Positions 1 to 10,191 of a DNA stretch of 64,000 nucleotides are shown one piece after another. This stretch comes from Alphaproteobacteria bacterium. GTDB taxonomy: Bacteria; Pseudomonadota; Alphaproteobacteria; Reyranellales; Reyranellaceae. Under the pieces are notes generated by a model, which had not been told where the DNA came from, made no database searches, and saw only the letters and a program-made list of their open reading frames with translations. Location: NCBI GenBank assembly GCA_019235415.1, contig JAFAKN010000184.1:1-64000 (forward strand), in the 5' to 3' direction. A program made the position numbers and the translations under genes. Position 1 is the first letter of the stretch, and every line of letters begins with the position of its first letter.

Positions 1-770
1 AGCGACATGTCCTGCCTGCCCGAACCCCGTCCGCCCGCCGGCATCGGCTACTCGTATCTCGACTGGTTCGGTGCCTACAACATGGCGACGGCGGCGCTCG
101 CCGCCCTCTACAGGCGGGCCACGACGGGCCGCGGCTGTCACGTCGACGCCTCGCAGGCGGAGGTCGGCATCTTCCTGACGGGAACCGCGGTTCTCGATCA
201 CTCGGTCAACGGCCGCCGCTGGTCGCGCTACGGCAACCGTTCGCCCTGGCGGCTCGCCGCGCCGCATGGCGCCTACCCGACACGACCCGCGGAAAGTGGG
301 GCCGAGGACAGCCGGGGCAAGGACCGCTGGATCGCGATCGCCGCCTTCACCGACGCAGAGTGGCGCGCAGTCGCGAGCGCGCTCGGCCATCCCGAGTGGC
401 TCGACGATCCGCGGTTCGACGGGTTGTCGAACCGGCGCGCCAATGAAGACGCGCTTGATGACCTGATTGCCGGCGCCATGGGCGCTTGCGACGGGGCCGA
501 CCTCAAAGGCCGTCTACGGGCCGCAGGCGTCCGGCCGGGATTTGCCCAACGGCCGAGGGTCGCTACATCCCCAGCTTCGGCATCTGGAATGGCTGGTCGA
601 GTTGCCGCAAACCGAGCTCGGCAACTGGCAGATGAAGGGCTTCCGTGCGCGCCTCGACCGCAGCCCGGCACCGGCCTCCGGCCCCAACTACAGCGCGGAT
701 ACCGAGCGCGTTCTCTCGTCGGTTTTCGGGCACACAGCCGAGCAGGTGGCCGGGCTGCACGCGGCTGACC
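1..770 (+). pseudogene. CaiB/BaiF family III CoA-transferase, 5'-truncated by window edge and frameshifted
   Basis: Frame of ORF 7..768 has family-like N part (GYSYLDWFGAYNMATAALAALYRRATTGRGCHVDASQAE). From about nt 535 the similarity continues in the frame of ORF 467..889 (LEWLVELPQTELGNWQMKGFRARLDRSPAPASGPNYSADTERVLSSVFGHTAEQVAGLHAADLV). Confidence 0.75.
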
Positions 771-926
771 TCGTCCCATGGCTGCGTGGAGATCCCGGGG
801 CTCTGCGCCAGCGCCGCCCAACAGTTAGAGCGGTGTTTAGGCGGCCATGGCGAACAATTGGGATGACGACGTGGCACAAAATCCGATGAGAATCGCCTCC
901 TCATCGCTCAAATCGGGATTATCAAT

Positions 927-1016
927 GAATGTCGGTCTCGGTGGTTGCAGGCCCCCGCAACCACCGAAACCGACATTCCCGCTGCCTCAGCGACGGGAAT
1001 GTCGGTTTTCTTATTT
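927..1016. terminator. Two overlapping, mutually exclusive hairpins in the gap between convergent genes
   Basis: Arms 927-948/957-978 (22 bp, 1 mismatch) and 968-981/994-1007 (14 bp, perfect) share the middle segment; the second is followed by TTTTCTTATTT. Confidence 0.6.
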
Positions 1017-1204
1017 GTGCCTTTGTGCCAACGGCTTGCGGGCGGCCGCCCCCGCATCCATCGCAATCCCAATTGGGCTCGCGCGGACGCTCTTCCGCCC
1101 GATCGTCTTTCGTCAGGGCGATGGCCCGGCAGCTGGCAGGGCGCCGGCGCGGTGGCGATGTCTTCGCCGACTGCCCGGTCGTTCTAATGCGAATGCCATC
1201 GGAT

Positions 1205-2836
1205 TCACTCCGAATAGACGGGATGGTAGGCACGCGCGCGAATGAAGGCGCCTATATCCGTCGGGAGGGGAACACGGGCGAGACCCTTGTCAAAAATATA
1301 CGTGGCGACGCATCCGGCCACGTGAAGCGAGGCCTTGAGGATTTGGCTCTGGGGCGGATAGATGAGGCCGGCCGCAAGGTGCTCCTCGGTGACCTGCTGC
1401 GCTACGGCCTTGGCTGCGACAATGAACATCTCATCAGTCACTCGCGTCGCTTCCGTGGCGAGCACGGCCATTCCCATGGCAGGAAAGATGTAGACGTTGT
1501 TGCCCTGGCCGGGCACGAATCTGCGTCCGCCGATATTCACCGGCGGGAACGGGCTCCCGCTTGCGAAGATCGCGCGGCCATCGGACCAGCGGTAGGCTTC
1601 CTCCGCCGTGCATTCGGAACGCGAGGTCGGATTGGAAAATGGAAAGATCATTGGCCGCTCGTTGATCTCGGCCATGGCCTCGATGACCTGCTGATTGAAG
1701 AGCTTCGGCACGGTGCTGACCCCGATGATCCCGGTGGGCCTGAGCGCCCTGACGGCTTCCGCGAAACTTGTGGTCGGCACATGCTCGATCGCGAACGGCT
1801 TCTGGAATTCGGCAAGGTCGGTTCGTGCCTTGACCAAGAGGCCGTTGATGTCGAAGAGGGCATTGCGCGATCGTGCCTCGCCGATGTTCATTCCTTCGAG
1901 CGCCATGGACTGGCTGATGAGTTGCGCGATGCCCGTCGCCGCGGAGCCGCCGCCGAGGAAGAGGAAACGCTGCTCAGCGAGCTTGCTCTTCGAAATGCGC
2001 AATGCCGCCAAAATGCCGGCCAACGCAACGCCCGCGGTGCCCTGGATATCGTCGTTGAAGGTGCAGATCTTGCCGCGGTAGCGCGCCAGGATAGGGACCG
2101 CATTGATGTTCGCGAAGTCCTCCCACTGGATGCAGCATTTCGGGTACAGCGCCTGCACGGCCTCGACGAACTCGTCGACAAAGCCGAAGTATTCGCCGCC
2201 GCGCACGCGGTGCTGCCGCAATCCGAGGTACAGCGGGTCTTCCAGGAGGTTGTGGTTGTTGGTGCCGACGTCGAGAACGACCGGCAAGCAAAGCCGTGGC
2301 GGCACGCCGGAGCAGGCGGTGTAGAGGGCGAGCTTGCCGATCGGTATGCCCATGCCTCCGGCTCCGAGATCGCCCAGGCCGAGGATGCGCTCTCCGTCGG
2401 TCACGACAATGAACCGCACGTCTTTTTCAGGCCAGTTGGAAAGGAGCTCCTTCAGACGGCCGCGAGCGGTGATCGGGAGATAGATGCCGCGAGGTCCGCG
2501 AAAAATATGGCCGAACTTTTGGCAGGCTTCGCCAACCGTCGGCGTATAGACGAGTGGCATGTAGGTGGCCGGATCCGACATGAGGACGGCGTAGTAGAGT
2601 GTCTCGTTGCGCGCCTGCAGATCCGACAGGACGAGGTATTTCTGCAAGTCGTCGTGCAGATTGGCGATCTCGTCGTGACGACGCGCCACCTGAAGTTCGA
2701 TGGGAAGCACGGCCGGAGGCAGCAGGCCTTCGAGGCCATATGCACGTCGCTCCGTCTCGGTGAATGCTGTTCCCTTGTTTAAACGCGCGTCGTGAAGTAG
2801 TTCGTATCCTTTCATGCCCTGATTGATAGCCATCAT
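1205..2836 (-). CDS. maeA: NAD-dependent malic enzyme
   Basis: 543 aa ORF with malic enzyme motifs (YTPTVGEACQKFGHIFRGPRGIYLP, FNDDIQGTAGVALAGILAAL, FPFSNPTSRSECTAEEAY). Confidence 0.93.
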   Translation of the reverse strand: MMAINQGMKGYELLHDARLNKGTAFTETERRAYGLEGLLPPAVLPIELQVARRHDEIANLHDDLQKYLVLSDLQARNETLYYAVLMSDPATYMPLVYTPTVGEACQKFGHIFRGPRGIYLPITARGRLKELLSNWPEKDVRFIVVTDGERILGLGDLGAGGMGIPIGKLALYTACSGVPPRLCLPVVLDVGTNNHNLLEDPLYLGLRQHRVRGGEYFGFVDEFVEAVQALYPKCCIQWEDFANINAVPILARYRGKICTFNDDIQGTAGVALAGILAALRISKSKLAEQRFLFLGGGSAATGIAQLISQSMALEGMNIGEARSRNALFDINGLLVKARTDLAEFQKPFAIEHVPTTSFAEAVRALRPTGIIGVSTVPKLFNQQVIEAMAEINERPMIFPFSNPTSRSECTAEEAYRWSDGRAIFASGSPFPPVNIGGRRFVPGQGNNVYIFPAMGMAVLATEATRVTDEMFIVAAKAVAQQVTEEHLAAGLIYPPQSQILKASLHVAGCVATYIFDKGLARVPLPTDIGAFIRARAYHPVYSE

Positions 2837-3359
2837 ATCGCTCTCCTATAACTCGATGCGGTCTCGGTCTGTTTACCGACGCGCGTCTATTTCACTCGAG
2901 AGTGCCGCTGAGAGTGCAGCAGCGTGTTGTTGACGTTTCCCGCCCGGTAGCGCTCCGCTGAAGTTATCGAGTCCCACTTGATTGATCTTCACCGCGCAGG
3001 GACGCCATTAGCTGATGAACCTACCTAACTAAGCTTTCGGTCTGTGGCATGTTAGTTGCGCTGCACCCACTTGACAGCAAGCTCGCCCCTCCGTCGCTTT
3101 GACCGACCACGGAGGGTCACCTGTCGAGAGGAGCGGAACGGAAGCTAAGCCATCGTTTAGTGCGATTCTATGAAGATCCAAGGGCGCGCCTCCTGTGCTA
3201 GATGGAGCGGTGCCGACAGGTCGGCATAGTTTGGTCCCAAAGGCGCATCTTCTCGGAGGGATGCATGTCGGTGAGCTTCTCCGCGACGCGAGCGGCGCCG
3301 ACTGTTTGCATTAAATCTAGACCCCGATGTTTGCAATCACGTCACTCAGGAGGCCGAAA

Positions 3360-3926
3360 ATGCGGTTGCCTCTTCTTACGCCGTCGAAGTTGAGCCCCGA
3401 GCAACGCGCGCTCTACGAGGACATGAGGCGCGGGCTCGAAGCGAATTTCAAAGGAACGTCTGCAATCGACGCGTCCGGCGCTTTGGTCGGTGCCTGGAAT
3501 CCATGGCTGACTTTCTCGAAGTTCGGCGGTCCGATGTGGGAACTCCTGAAGGCTCTTTCCATGTCGCCGACATTGCCTCGCGCGGTTCGGGAGATCGCGA
3601 TCCTCGTGACGGGCGCGAGATTCCATGCGGCATATGCAATCTATGTGCATGTTATTGCTGCGGAGTTCCGCGGGCTACCTGACGACAAGATCGCCACCAT
3701 CACCGCCGGACAACGACCGGGCGATCTCACCCCCGAGCAGGAGGTCGCCTATGACACTACCGCAGCTCTGCTGGCTGGTGGCGTGCTACCTGAGCTTAAC
3801 TATCGGCGGGCTGTCGCGACATTCGGTGATCTAGGAGTCGCTGAGCTCATCAATTTGGTCGGCTTGTATTGCATGATTTCGGTTACGTTAAACGGCTTCG
3901 ATGTCCCCGTGCCGGAGACGAGCTGA
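3360..3926 (+). CDS. Carboxymuconolactone decarboxylase/AhpD-like family protein
   Basis: LSPEQRALYEDMRRG...MSPTLPRAVREIAILVTGARFHAAYAIYVHVIAAEFRGLPDDKI fits CMD-family architecture; start set at internal Met 3360. Confidence 0.75.
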   Translation: MRLPLLTPSKLSPEQRALYEDMRRGLEANFKGTSAIDASGALVGAWNPWLTFSKFGGPMWELLKALSMSPTLPRAVREIAILVTGARFHAAYAIYVHVIAAEFRGLPDDKIATITAGQRPGDLTPEQEVAYDTTAALLAGGVLPELNYRRAVATFGDLGVAELINLVGLYCMISVTLNGFDVPVPETS

Positions 3927-4129
3927 CACATGGCGGCTCATCAACGCCTACGGTACCGGCGTTGGCAATCGGCCACGTGCACGCGACAGTGCTGCGGCGG
4001 CGCAGCCCGCCGCGACGCCGACTATCGTTTCGGCGAGCGGTGGCATCGATCATCAGGCTGACGACGGGTGCGGCGCGGTCAGGTGGACTGGCTTCGCACT
4101 CTACGATGCCGGCATTCGCCACTACGACT

Positions 4130-4262
4130 CAGGTGACGCGCGGCCGCAAGGACAGGTCGTCGGACAGCACGTAGATCGTGATCGCCGCCAGGAAGAGCAG
4201 AAGAGCACGACGCCGAGCCAGAACAACGGCGAATGATGAATGGGTTTCGTGCCGCCCCGACC
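4130..4262 (-). pseudogene. Remnant of a small single-TM protein, frameshifted
   Basis: Minus strand PIHHSPLFWLGVVLF then, in another frame, LFLAAITIYVLSDDLSLRPRV; joins into one hydrophobic peptide across a CTCTTC duplication. Confidence 0.4.
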
Positions 4263-4559
4263 GAGCCCTCCACTGGGCCGGCTGGTCATGAGCGCCTGAA
4301 AGCGCATCTGCGCTCTCGAGGTCGCAAACGATGCGCTGTTGCTCACCACCTTGCGCAAGGCGGAAGACGCGCGGGGCATTGAAGATGTCGGCCCCATTAA
4401 ACTGCTCAAGGCTGATTCGCTGTGAGGATGCGCTACGCGCCTTTGTCGAAGAGAAGCGCAAGGGCATGCCCGTTCGCCCGAGCGGGGAGCTGTCGCCGGA
4501 AAACCTTCCCCAGCATCGCCGGGGAGTGTCAGTCATTGGGATCGCTGCTCTACCGTCGT

Positions 4560-4645
4560 GCCGCGCCAGAACCGATTGCCGAACGCTGCATTCAAGCAGT
4601 TCGTCGTCCCTGAGCGGCTTGGCCAGATCGCTACGTTCAGCTGAG
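4560..4645 (-). pseudogene. C-terminal remnant of a response-regulator receiver domain
   Basis: Minus strand reads DLAKPLRDDELLECSVRQSVLAR, close to CYLAKPFRDDELLECVGAAINSDL of the intact receiver gene at 37576-38004. Confidence 0.55.
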
Positions 4646-4799
4646 GATCATCGGGCTGTCACGCAAGGCGGCGGAGGCCGATCCATTCGATCAGCCGGCC
4701 TGACGCGGACGCGGACTGAGCTGGCGCTCCAGCAGATGCGGCCTAGGTCGCGTGCGTTGTGAAGTCTTGTCGCCGCCGCCGACAGCAGCGAGCGCGCAA

Positions 4800-5095
4800 A
4801 ACGTTTTACTTTCCCGACAATCTTTCAGCCTGTCCAATTCGCCGAAACGATAACAAGGGTCAGCGCCTGGCGCTTTCCGGCCGGCAAGCTGCAGGCGCAC
4901 GTCCGTCGCGACGCGGAGCTCGAGTTCCAGGCCAGGACTTGTGCGATGCGTAGCGGCACGCACCTCAGCAATTCTGTCGGCGTGACCTCCGAGGCCGTGA
5001 GCCGGGTCCGTCCACAGCTGGTGTCGTGACGGCGCGCGATCGACGGCATGTAAAGATCACCAGCAGGCGCTTACCGGATCGCCCTGCCGACCGCC
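4800..5095 (+). pseudogene. Degenerate CRP/FNR-family regulator remnant
   Basis: FAETITRVSAWRFPAGKLQAHVRRDAELEF... MRSGTHLSNSVGVTSEAVSRVRPQLVS* RRAID; resembles the cNMP-domain end plus HTH_CRP recognition helix, with stops. Confidence 0.5.
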
Positions 5096-5244
5096 AAAGC
5101 CGAAGCCGCAAGCAGAGCAGTGATTGACCTACCTCAAATCGGCACGGTGCTAAGCCGAGGCAAAGTTACACCGCTGCGGGCGCAAAAGGCGTCGGATCCG
5201 CAGTCGTATCCGAGACGGCGCCCCTCTCTTCAAGGAGTCATCAC

Positions 5245-5724
5245 ATGTTGAAGCGTATCCTCGCCGCCTCGGCGAGCCTGCTGTTCCTCGCCGCGGCGGC
5301 CGCCCCGGCCTTCGCGCAAACCAAGTCGGGCGCGAACCTCGGCTCGCTCACCTGCAACGTGGCGGGCGGCGTGGGCTTCGTGTTCGGCTCGTCCAAGGAG
5401 CTGAGCTGCCTGTTCAACCGAACCAACGGCGTGGCGGAACGCTACACCGGCAGCATCAAGAAGTTTGGCGTCGACATCGGCTTCACCAAGGAAGCGCAGA
5501 TCGTCTGGCTAGTGTTCGCCCCAGGCAATGTGGGGCCAGGCGCGCTCAGCGGTGCCTATGCCGGCGCTACGGCCGGCGCGACGGTCGGCGTGGGCGCCAA
5601 CGGCAACGTCCTGATCGGCGGCAGCAACAAGCAGATCACCCTACAGCCGGTCAGCGTCGAGGGCGCAATCGGCCTGAACGTCGCTGCCGGAATCGGCGAG
5701 GTCGAGCTGAGAGCGGTCAAATAG
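5245..5724 (+). CDS. DUF992-family secreted protein (paralogue of 20588-21085)
   Basis: Signal peptide MLKRILAASASLLFLAAAAAPAFAQ; GSLTCNVAGGVGFVFGSSKELSC...FGVDIGFTKEAQIVWLVFAPG. Confidence 0.8.
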   Translation: MLKRILAASASLLFLAAAAAPAFAQTKSGANLGSLTCNVAGGVGFVFGSSKELSCLFNRTNGVAERYTGSIKKFGVDIGFTKEAQIVWLVFAPGNVGPGALSGAYAGATAGATVGVGANGNVLIGGSNKQITLQPVSVEGAIGLNVAAGIGEVELRAVK

Positions 5725-6240
5725 GGGGGCAGCGGCGGATGAGCGCGGCCTTCGGTTTCCCTTATCTTCGAGGCAACAGCGAGCGAGGTTGATACAGGTC
5801 AAAGCCCTCTTTCGATCCGAAGGCTATGAGCTGATCCACGCTCCTTGCTTCCTCCCATACTGGCCTGCGCGGCTCGCACCACGCAGGCCATTTTCTTCCC
5901 TTCGCTCGGCCTACGACGAGGGCGCACCAGTGGGCCAACCGTCGTTGATGGCGTCGTAGGGGACTCGGCGTGGAAGCACTGGTGCACACGCTTTGACAGG
6001 AAGCCGCGGGTCTCTCCTCGCGCTCGGCTGGCTGGCGGCCCACGGCATCGAAGCAATTGCGGACGGCGACGTGGACCTCCTTATGAGCATGGTGTGTCCG
6101 AGCACCGCGTTTCACCACGATGCCCTTGCCAGGAAATGGCCAATCCCAACGCCGAGGCCATGGTGGGCGCTTACGCGAACGTCTAAGCTAGCCAGCGGTC
6201 GCTACCCGAAGCGACTTTTCCAGACGGTTCCTTCAGCACT

Positions 6241-9108
6241 TTGGGCCCGAAAAGGATTGAGCGCACGACGTCGGCCGCCGATGCGCGGCCGCAGAACCCG
6301 CAGCGTGGCCATCGCGATGCGACGGGGGGGCGTGTGCGGGTGTTCCGGCATCGGCGAGAGCTCCTTGTCGACGGCCAGCCCGCCAAGCTGGGCGGCCGTG
6401 CCTTCGACGTGCTGCTCACTCTCGCCGACGCCGAAGGCGCCGTTGTCACCACGGACGCGCTCATGGAGTTGGTCTGGCCCGGCCGGGTCGTCGAAGAGAA
6501 CGCTGTCCAGGCACAGATTTCGAAGCTTCGGGGCGCCCTCGGGCGGCATCGCGGCCTGGTCCGGAACGTGCCCGGCCGCGGCTATCAGTTGCTTGCCGAA
6601 GAGCCCCTTCTGGCGGAGCCATATCCAGCTGAACAAGCAGCGGGACAGTCGAACCTGCCACAACCGGCATCGGAGCTGATTGGCCGGGAGGCGGAGATTG
6701 AGGAGGTTCTCGAACTTGCGGGCCGGCATCGGCTCGTAACGCTCACCGGGCCGGGTGGAATCGGCAAAACGCGTCTGGCCTTGGCTGCGGGTCACCGTTT
6801 GCTGCCGCAGTTTGCCGATGGGGTCTGGTTCGTCGAGTTGGCGTCAGTGGAAACGCTCGACCTGATTCCCGAGGCGGTAGCCTCGGCGGTCGGAATGGCG
6901 GCTCTTCCGGGCGGCATGACCGCCGAACGGCTGGGCCGCGCTCTCCGGCAAAAAGGCATGCTGATCATTCTCGACAATTGCGAACACGTCATCGATGGGG
7001 CCGCCACGACGGCGGAGTCCTTGCTTCGGATCGGTCCCGAGGTACATGTGCTGGCGACCAGTCGCGAGCCATTGCGCGCCGAGGCGGAGCAAGTATGTCG
7101 GGTGTCCGCCCTGCCCGTGCCCGAGGCCGGTACGCAAGACGTCGTAAAAGCCTCGCAGTACGGCGCGGTTCGCCTGTTCCTCGAGCGCGTTTGGGCGGCC
7201 GGTCAGCGCTTCGAGCCGGACGGCAAGCTGATGGCGGCAATTGTAAGTATCTGCCGGCATCTCGACGGCATTCCGCTTGCCATTGAACTGGCTGCGGCGA
7301 GCGCCGCGACCCTGACGGTTGAGCAGGTCGCTGCCCATCTCGATGACCGTTTCAAACTGCTGCAGGCGGGCAGGCGAACCGTACCGCGCCATCAAACTTT
7401 ACGGGCGACTCTCGATTGGAGCTACGAACTGCTTACTGAACCGGAACGCATTCTGTTGCGTCGGCTAGCAGTGTTCGCTGATGTTTTCGATCTCGAGGCC
7501 GTCGTCGGCATCGCAACGAGAGGCGACCTGTCGAGGGTGGAAATCGTCGCGACGTTGGCAGGCCTGGTCTCGAAATCGCTTGTCGCGACCATCGAAGACC
7601 GCTCGGTGCGCTATCGACTGCTGGAAACCACACGGGCCTACGCGCTCGATAAACTCGTGCAGAGTGCCGAGCACGAAATCGTTTCACGTCTTCACGCTGA
7701 CCATTATCTCCGGCTTTTCGAGCAGGCGGAACACGACTGGAGAGTCGGAGCGGTGGTCGAGTGGTCGAGGGACTACGGCGGCTTCATCGACGATCTGCGG
7801 GGGGCGCTTACCTGGGGTTTTTCTGCTGACGGCGAAGCCTCCATGGCGGTTCGGCTGACGGCGGCGTCATCCCCGCTGTGGTTCGAGTTGTCGCGCCTGT
7901 CCGAATACCGCGAATGGACGCGGCGCGCCTTGGATCGCCTGGAGGCCGACGATCGCGGGACCAGGCTCGAGATGGTTCTGCAGGTGAACTTAGGCCTCGC
8001 CGCCATGCTTACTCTGGGCATGGACGAAGGCGCGCGGGCCGCGTTGCGGGCCGGACAAGCTCTCTCGGTGGTGCTCCGGGATCCCGAATACGAACTGCGT
8101 GCTCTCGCGGCCCTGGTCAACTTTTCCCATCGACTTGAGGAGCTCGAACAGGCCTTCGCGCTCGGCCGGAGGGCGCAAACGGTGGCCAGCGCGATGGGCG
8201 ACTCGATGGCTCATTTGGCCGCCGATGGGATGCTCGCCCCCTCACTCCTGCTGGCGGCGGATTATGGCGCCACCCTTGAATTTGCCGAGAGGGTAGAGCG
8301 TCTGGTCACGCCCGCGCTGCGGAGCAATCAAATTAGCCGCTTCGCGATCGACCGGTTCCGCGGCTACACAGCTCCGGCTCTATGGATTACGGGTCTGCCC
8401 GTTCAAGCCCAGCAGTGGGTCGATAAGCTCTTCAAGGATGAGATCGTGAGCGGCCATCCCATGTCGAGGGCCCTGATCCTCGTATGGAATGCCTGTCCCA
8501 TCGACATGTGGTGTGGAAGTTGGGCCTCGGCCGCCAGCCGGATCGCAGAGCTGAAAGAGGTTTCGCAGACGCACCTGTTCACAAGTTACGAGGCGTGTGG
8601 CCTTGGGTACGAGGGCTATCTCCTGGCCAAGGAAGGCAAGACGGAGCAGGCACAAGCCCTGCTCCGCGAGAGCCTGGATCGCCTTCGCGAGGCTCGATAC
8701 GAAGTCCTATACACGATGTTCCTCAGCAAATACGCCGAGGTTCTCGCACCGTTGGATCCCGGTAGAGCATGTGATGCGGCGAGCCAGGCGGCGGAACGTT
8801 GCGAGCGCCGTCGCGCACTTTGGTGGTTGCCCGAAGCCCTACGCGTAAGGGGCGAGATCCTGCTGCGGTTGGAGCCGTCGGACGCGGCTGCCGCCGAACA
8901 CAGCTTTCGACGGTCCCTTGAGCTGGCTCGCCGGCAGGGCGCGCTGTCGTGGCAGTTGCGTACGGCGACAAGCCTTGCACGGCTGAAGCAGCGACAGGGC
9001 TCCTTTCCCAAGGCCAAGACACTTCTGCAGCGCGTTTATTGTCGTTTCACGGAAGGGTTCGAGACGGCGGATCTGAGAGCCGCGAAGGCTACCCTCGACA
9101 TGCTGTGA
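6241..9108 (+). CDS. OmpR-type winged-helix + NB-ARC/AAA-like ATPase + TPR-like regulator
   Basis: N-terminal wHTH (GRAFDVLLTLADAEGAVVTTDALMELVWPGRVVEENAVQAQISKLRGAL...GRGYQLL), Walker A (TGPGGIGKTRLALA), DNCEHV; exact start uncertain. Confidence 0.82.
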   Translation: MGPKRIERTTSAADARPQNPQRGHRDATGGRVRVFRHRRELLVDGQPAKLGGRAFDVLLTLADAEGAVVTTDALMELVWPGRVVEENAVQAQISKLRGALGRHRGLVRNVPGRGYQLLAEEPLLAEPYPAEQAAGQSNLPQPASELIGREAEIEEVLELAGRHRLVTLTGPGGIGKTRLALAAGHRLLPQFADGVWFVELASVETLDLIPEAVASAVGMAALPGGMTAERLGRALRQKGMLIILDNCEHVIDGAATTAESLLRIGPEVHVLATSREPLRAEAEQVCRVSALPVPEAGTQDVVKASQYGAVRLFLERVWAAGQRFEPDGKLMAAIVSICRHLDGIPLAIELAAASAATLTVEQVAAHLDDRFKLLQAGRRTVPRHQTLRATLDWSYELLTEPERILLRRLAVFADVFDLEAVVGIATRGDLSRVEIVATLAGLVSKSLVATIEDRSVRYRLLETTRAYALDKLVQSAEHEIVSRLHADHYLRLFEQAEHDWRVGAVVEWSRDYGGFIDDLRGALTWGFSADGEASMAVRLTAASSPLWFELSRLSEYREWTRRALDRLEADDRGTRLEMVLQVNLGLAAMLTLGMDEGARAALRAGQALSVVLRDPEYELRALAALVNFSHRLEELEQAFALGRRAQTVASAMGDSMAHLAADGMLAPSLLLAADYGATLEFAERVERLVTPALRSNQISRFAIDRFRGYTAPALWITGLPVQAQQWVDKLFKDEIVSGHPMSRALILVWNACPIDMWCGSWASAASRIAELKEVSQTHLFTSYEACGLGYEGYLLAKEGKTEQAQALLRESLDRLREARYEVLYTMFLSKYAEVLAPLDPGRACDAASQAAERCERRRALWWLPEALRVRGEILLRLEPSDAAAAEHSFRRSLELARRQGALSWQLRTATSLARLKQRQGSFPKAKTLLQRVYCRFTEGFETADLRAAKATLDML

Positions 9109-9282
9109 GCGCTCACGCAATTGCCATCATGGCGCACGTTGGTGAATATTTTTGGCCAATTTTTCCGCAAGGGCAGCGGTTGCTGCAGCAAGGTCACGGC
9201 CATGCGGATCGTCGGTACTATCCGGGATCTTTTCTACTTTGGTCGACGGCCTACTTACGCGGCGATCCACGAATCAAGCGGA

Positions 9283-9433
9283 TCGTGTCCCATTGGTCTC
9301 CGCAACCCGACCCTAACCCGGAAATCGTCGGTGACCACCGCTGGGGATAAGTAGCCCGCCGCCGCCAGACTCGTTGGCGGTCGTGTCGCCGGGCTACTTA
9401 CCCCCAGCACCTACACCACCTCTCGGGACACGA
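9283..9433. terminator. Nested inverted repeat between convergent genes
   Basis: Arms 9341-9358/9390-9407 (18 bp, 1 mismatch), inner CCGCCA/TGGCGG 9362-9367/9375-9380, outer TCGTGTCCC/GGGACACGA 9283-9291/9425-9433. Confidence 0.55.
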
Positions 9434-9614
9434 CCGACGAAGGCGCAGGGTCCCTAGCGTGCGCTCGGTCCGGGGAACCTACGGCGTGGACCAGTTCATG
9501 CGGGAGAACCGACAAGTTTAATTCTTGGCTAAGTGCGTCGTGTAGGACCGATCCGTTCCATCGTGATGGACGCTGTCGGCATGGCGCAACCCGTCGCCTT
9601 GACCCGATGGAGCG

Positions 9615-9989
9615 TCACGGCTCGTGGAGAGCAGAACGAACACACTCTTCCAAGTCCTGATCGTCCACGGGCTTGTACAGGAAACAGAGGACGCCCTGCC
9701 TCAACGCACCGTTCCTGATTCGGTCGTCCGGGTACGCTGTGACAAGAATGCTGGGAATCGCGCGCCCGGCGTCGAGGAGGTGTCTGTGGAGCTCGGGTCC
9801 GGTCATTCCCGGCATGTTGACGTCCGCGATCAAGCAGGCGGTTTCGGAAAGCGACGGCGACGCCAGGAAATTCTCGGCCGATGGAAAAGCTTCAACACTA
9901 TAGCCCAGCGAAACCATAAGCCTTTTCATCGAGTCGCGGAACGGCTGATCGTCGTCGACTATCGCGATCAATCGCAAGTCGCGCATCAA
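9615..9989 (-). CDS. Single-domain response regulator (receiver only)
   Basis: 124 aa; IAIVDDDQPFRDSMKRLM...CLIADVNMPGMTGPELH...LVTAYPDD...LYKPVDDQDL. Confidence 0.85.
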   Translation of the reverse strand: MMRDLRLIAIVDDDQPFRDSMKRLMVSLGYSVEAFPSAENFLASPSLSETACLIADVNMPGMTGPELHRHLLDAGRAIPSILVTAYPDDRIRNGALRQGVLCFLYKPVDDQDLEECVRSALHEP

Positions 9990-10191
9990 GTGTCTTCAGG
10001 GCGCATCCTAGCCACGTTACACGGCCACCTCATGCTCGCTTCTCCATGTAATGTTAGTGCAATTACGGGTCAAGCCAACGCCACCTCACCTAAGCCATCG
10101 CTTATGCCTTCGCGTGTTGGCGCGGGGGTACTGTTCCTGCTCGACGATTGTCCTTACACTCAGCGCGGAGACTTTGACCCAAGGGTCGCCT

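Noticed and set aside
929-2782. 617-aa plus-strand ORF
   Set aside because: Antisense shadow of the well-supported malic enzyme gene in high-GC sequence; no recognisable domain.
9308-9320. Telomere-like CCCTAACCC
   Set aside because: Single short occurrence in bacterial sequence; chance match.
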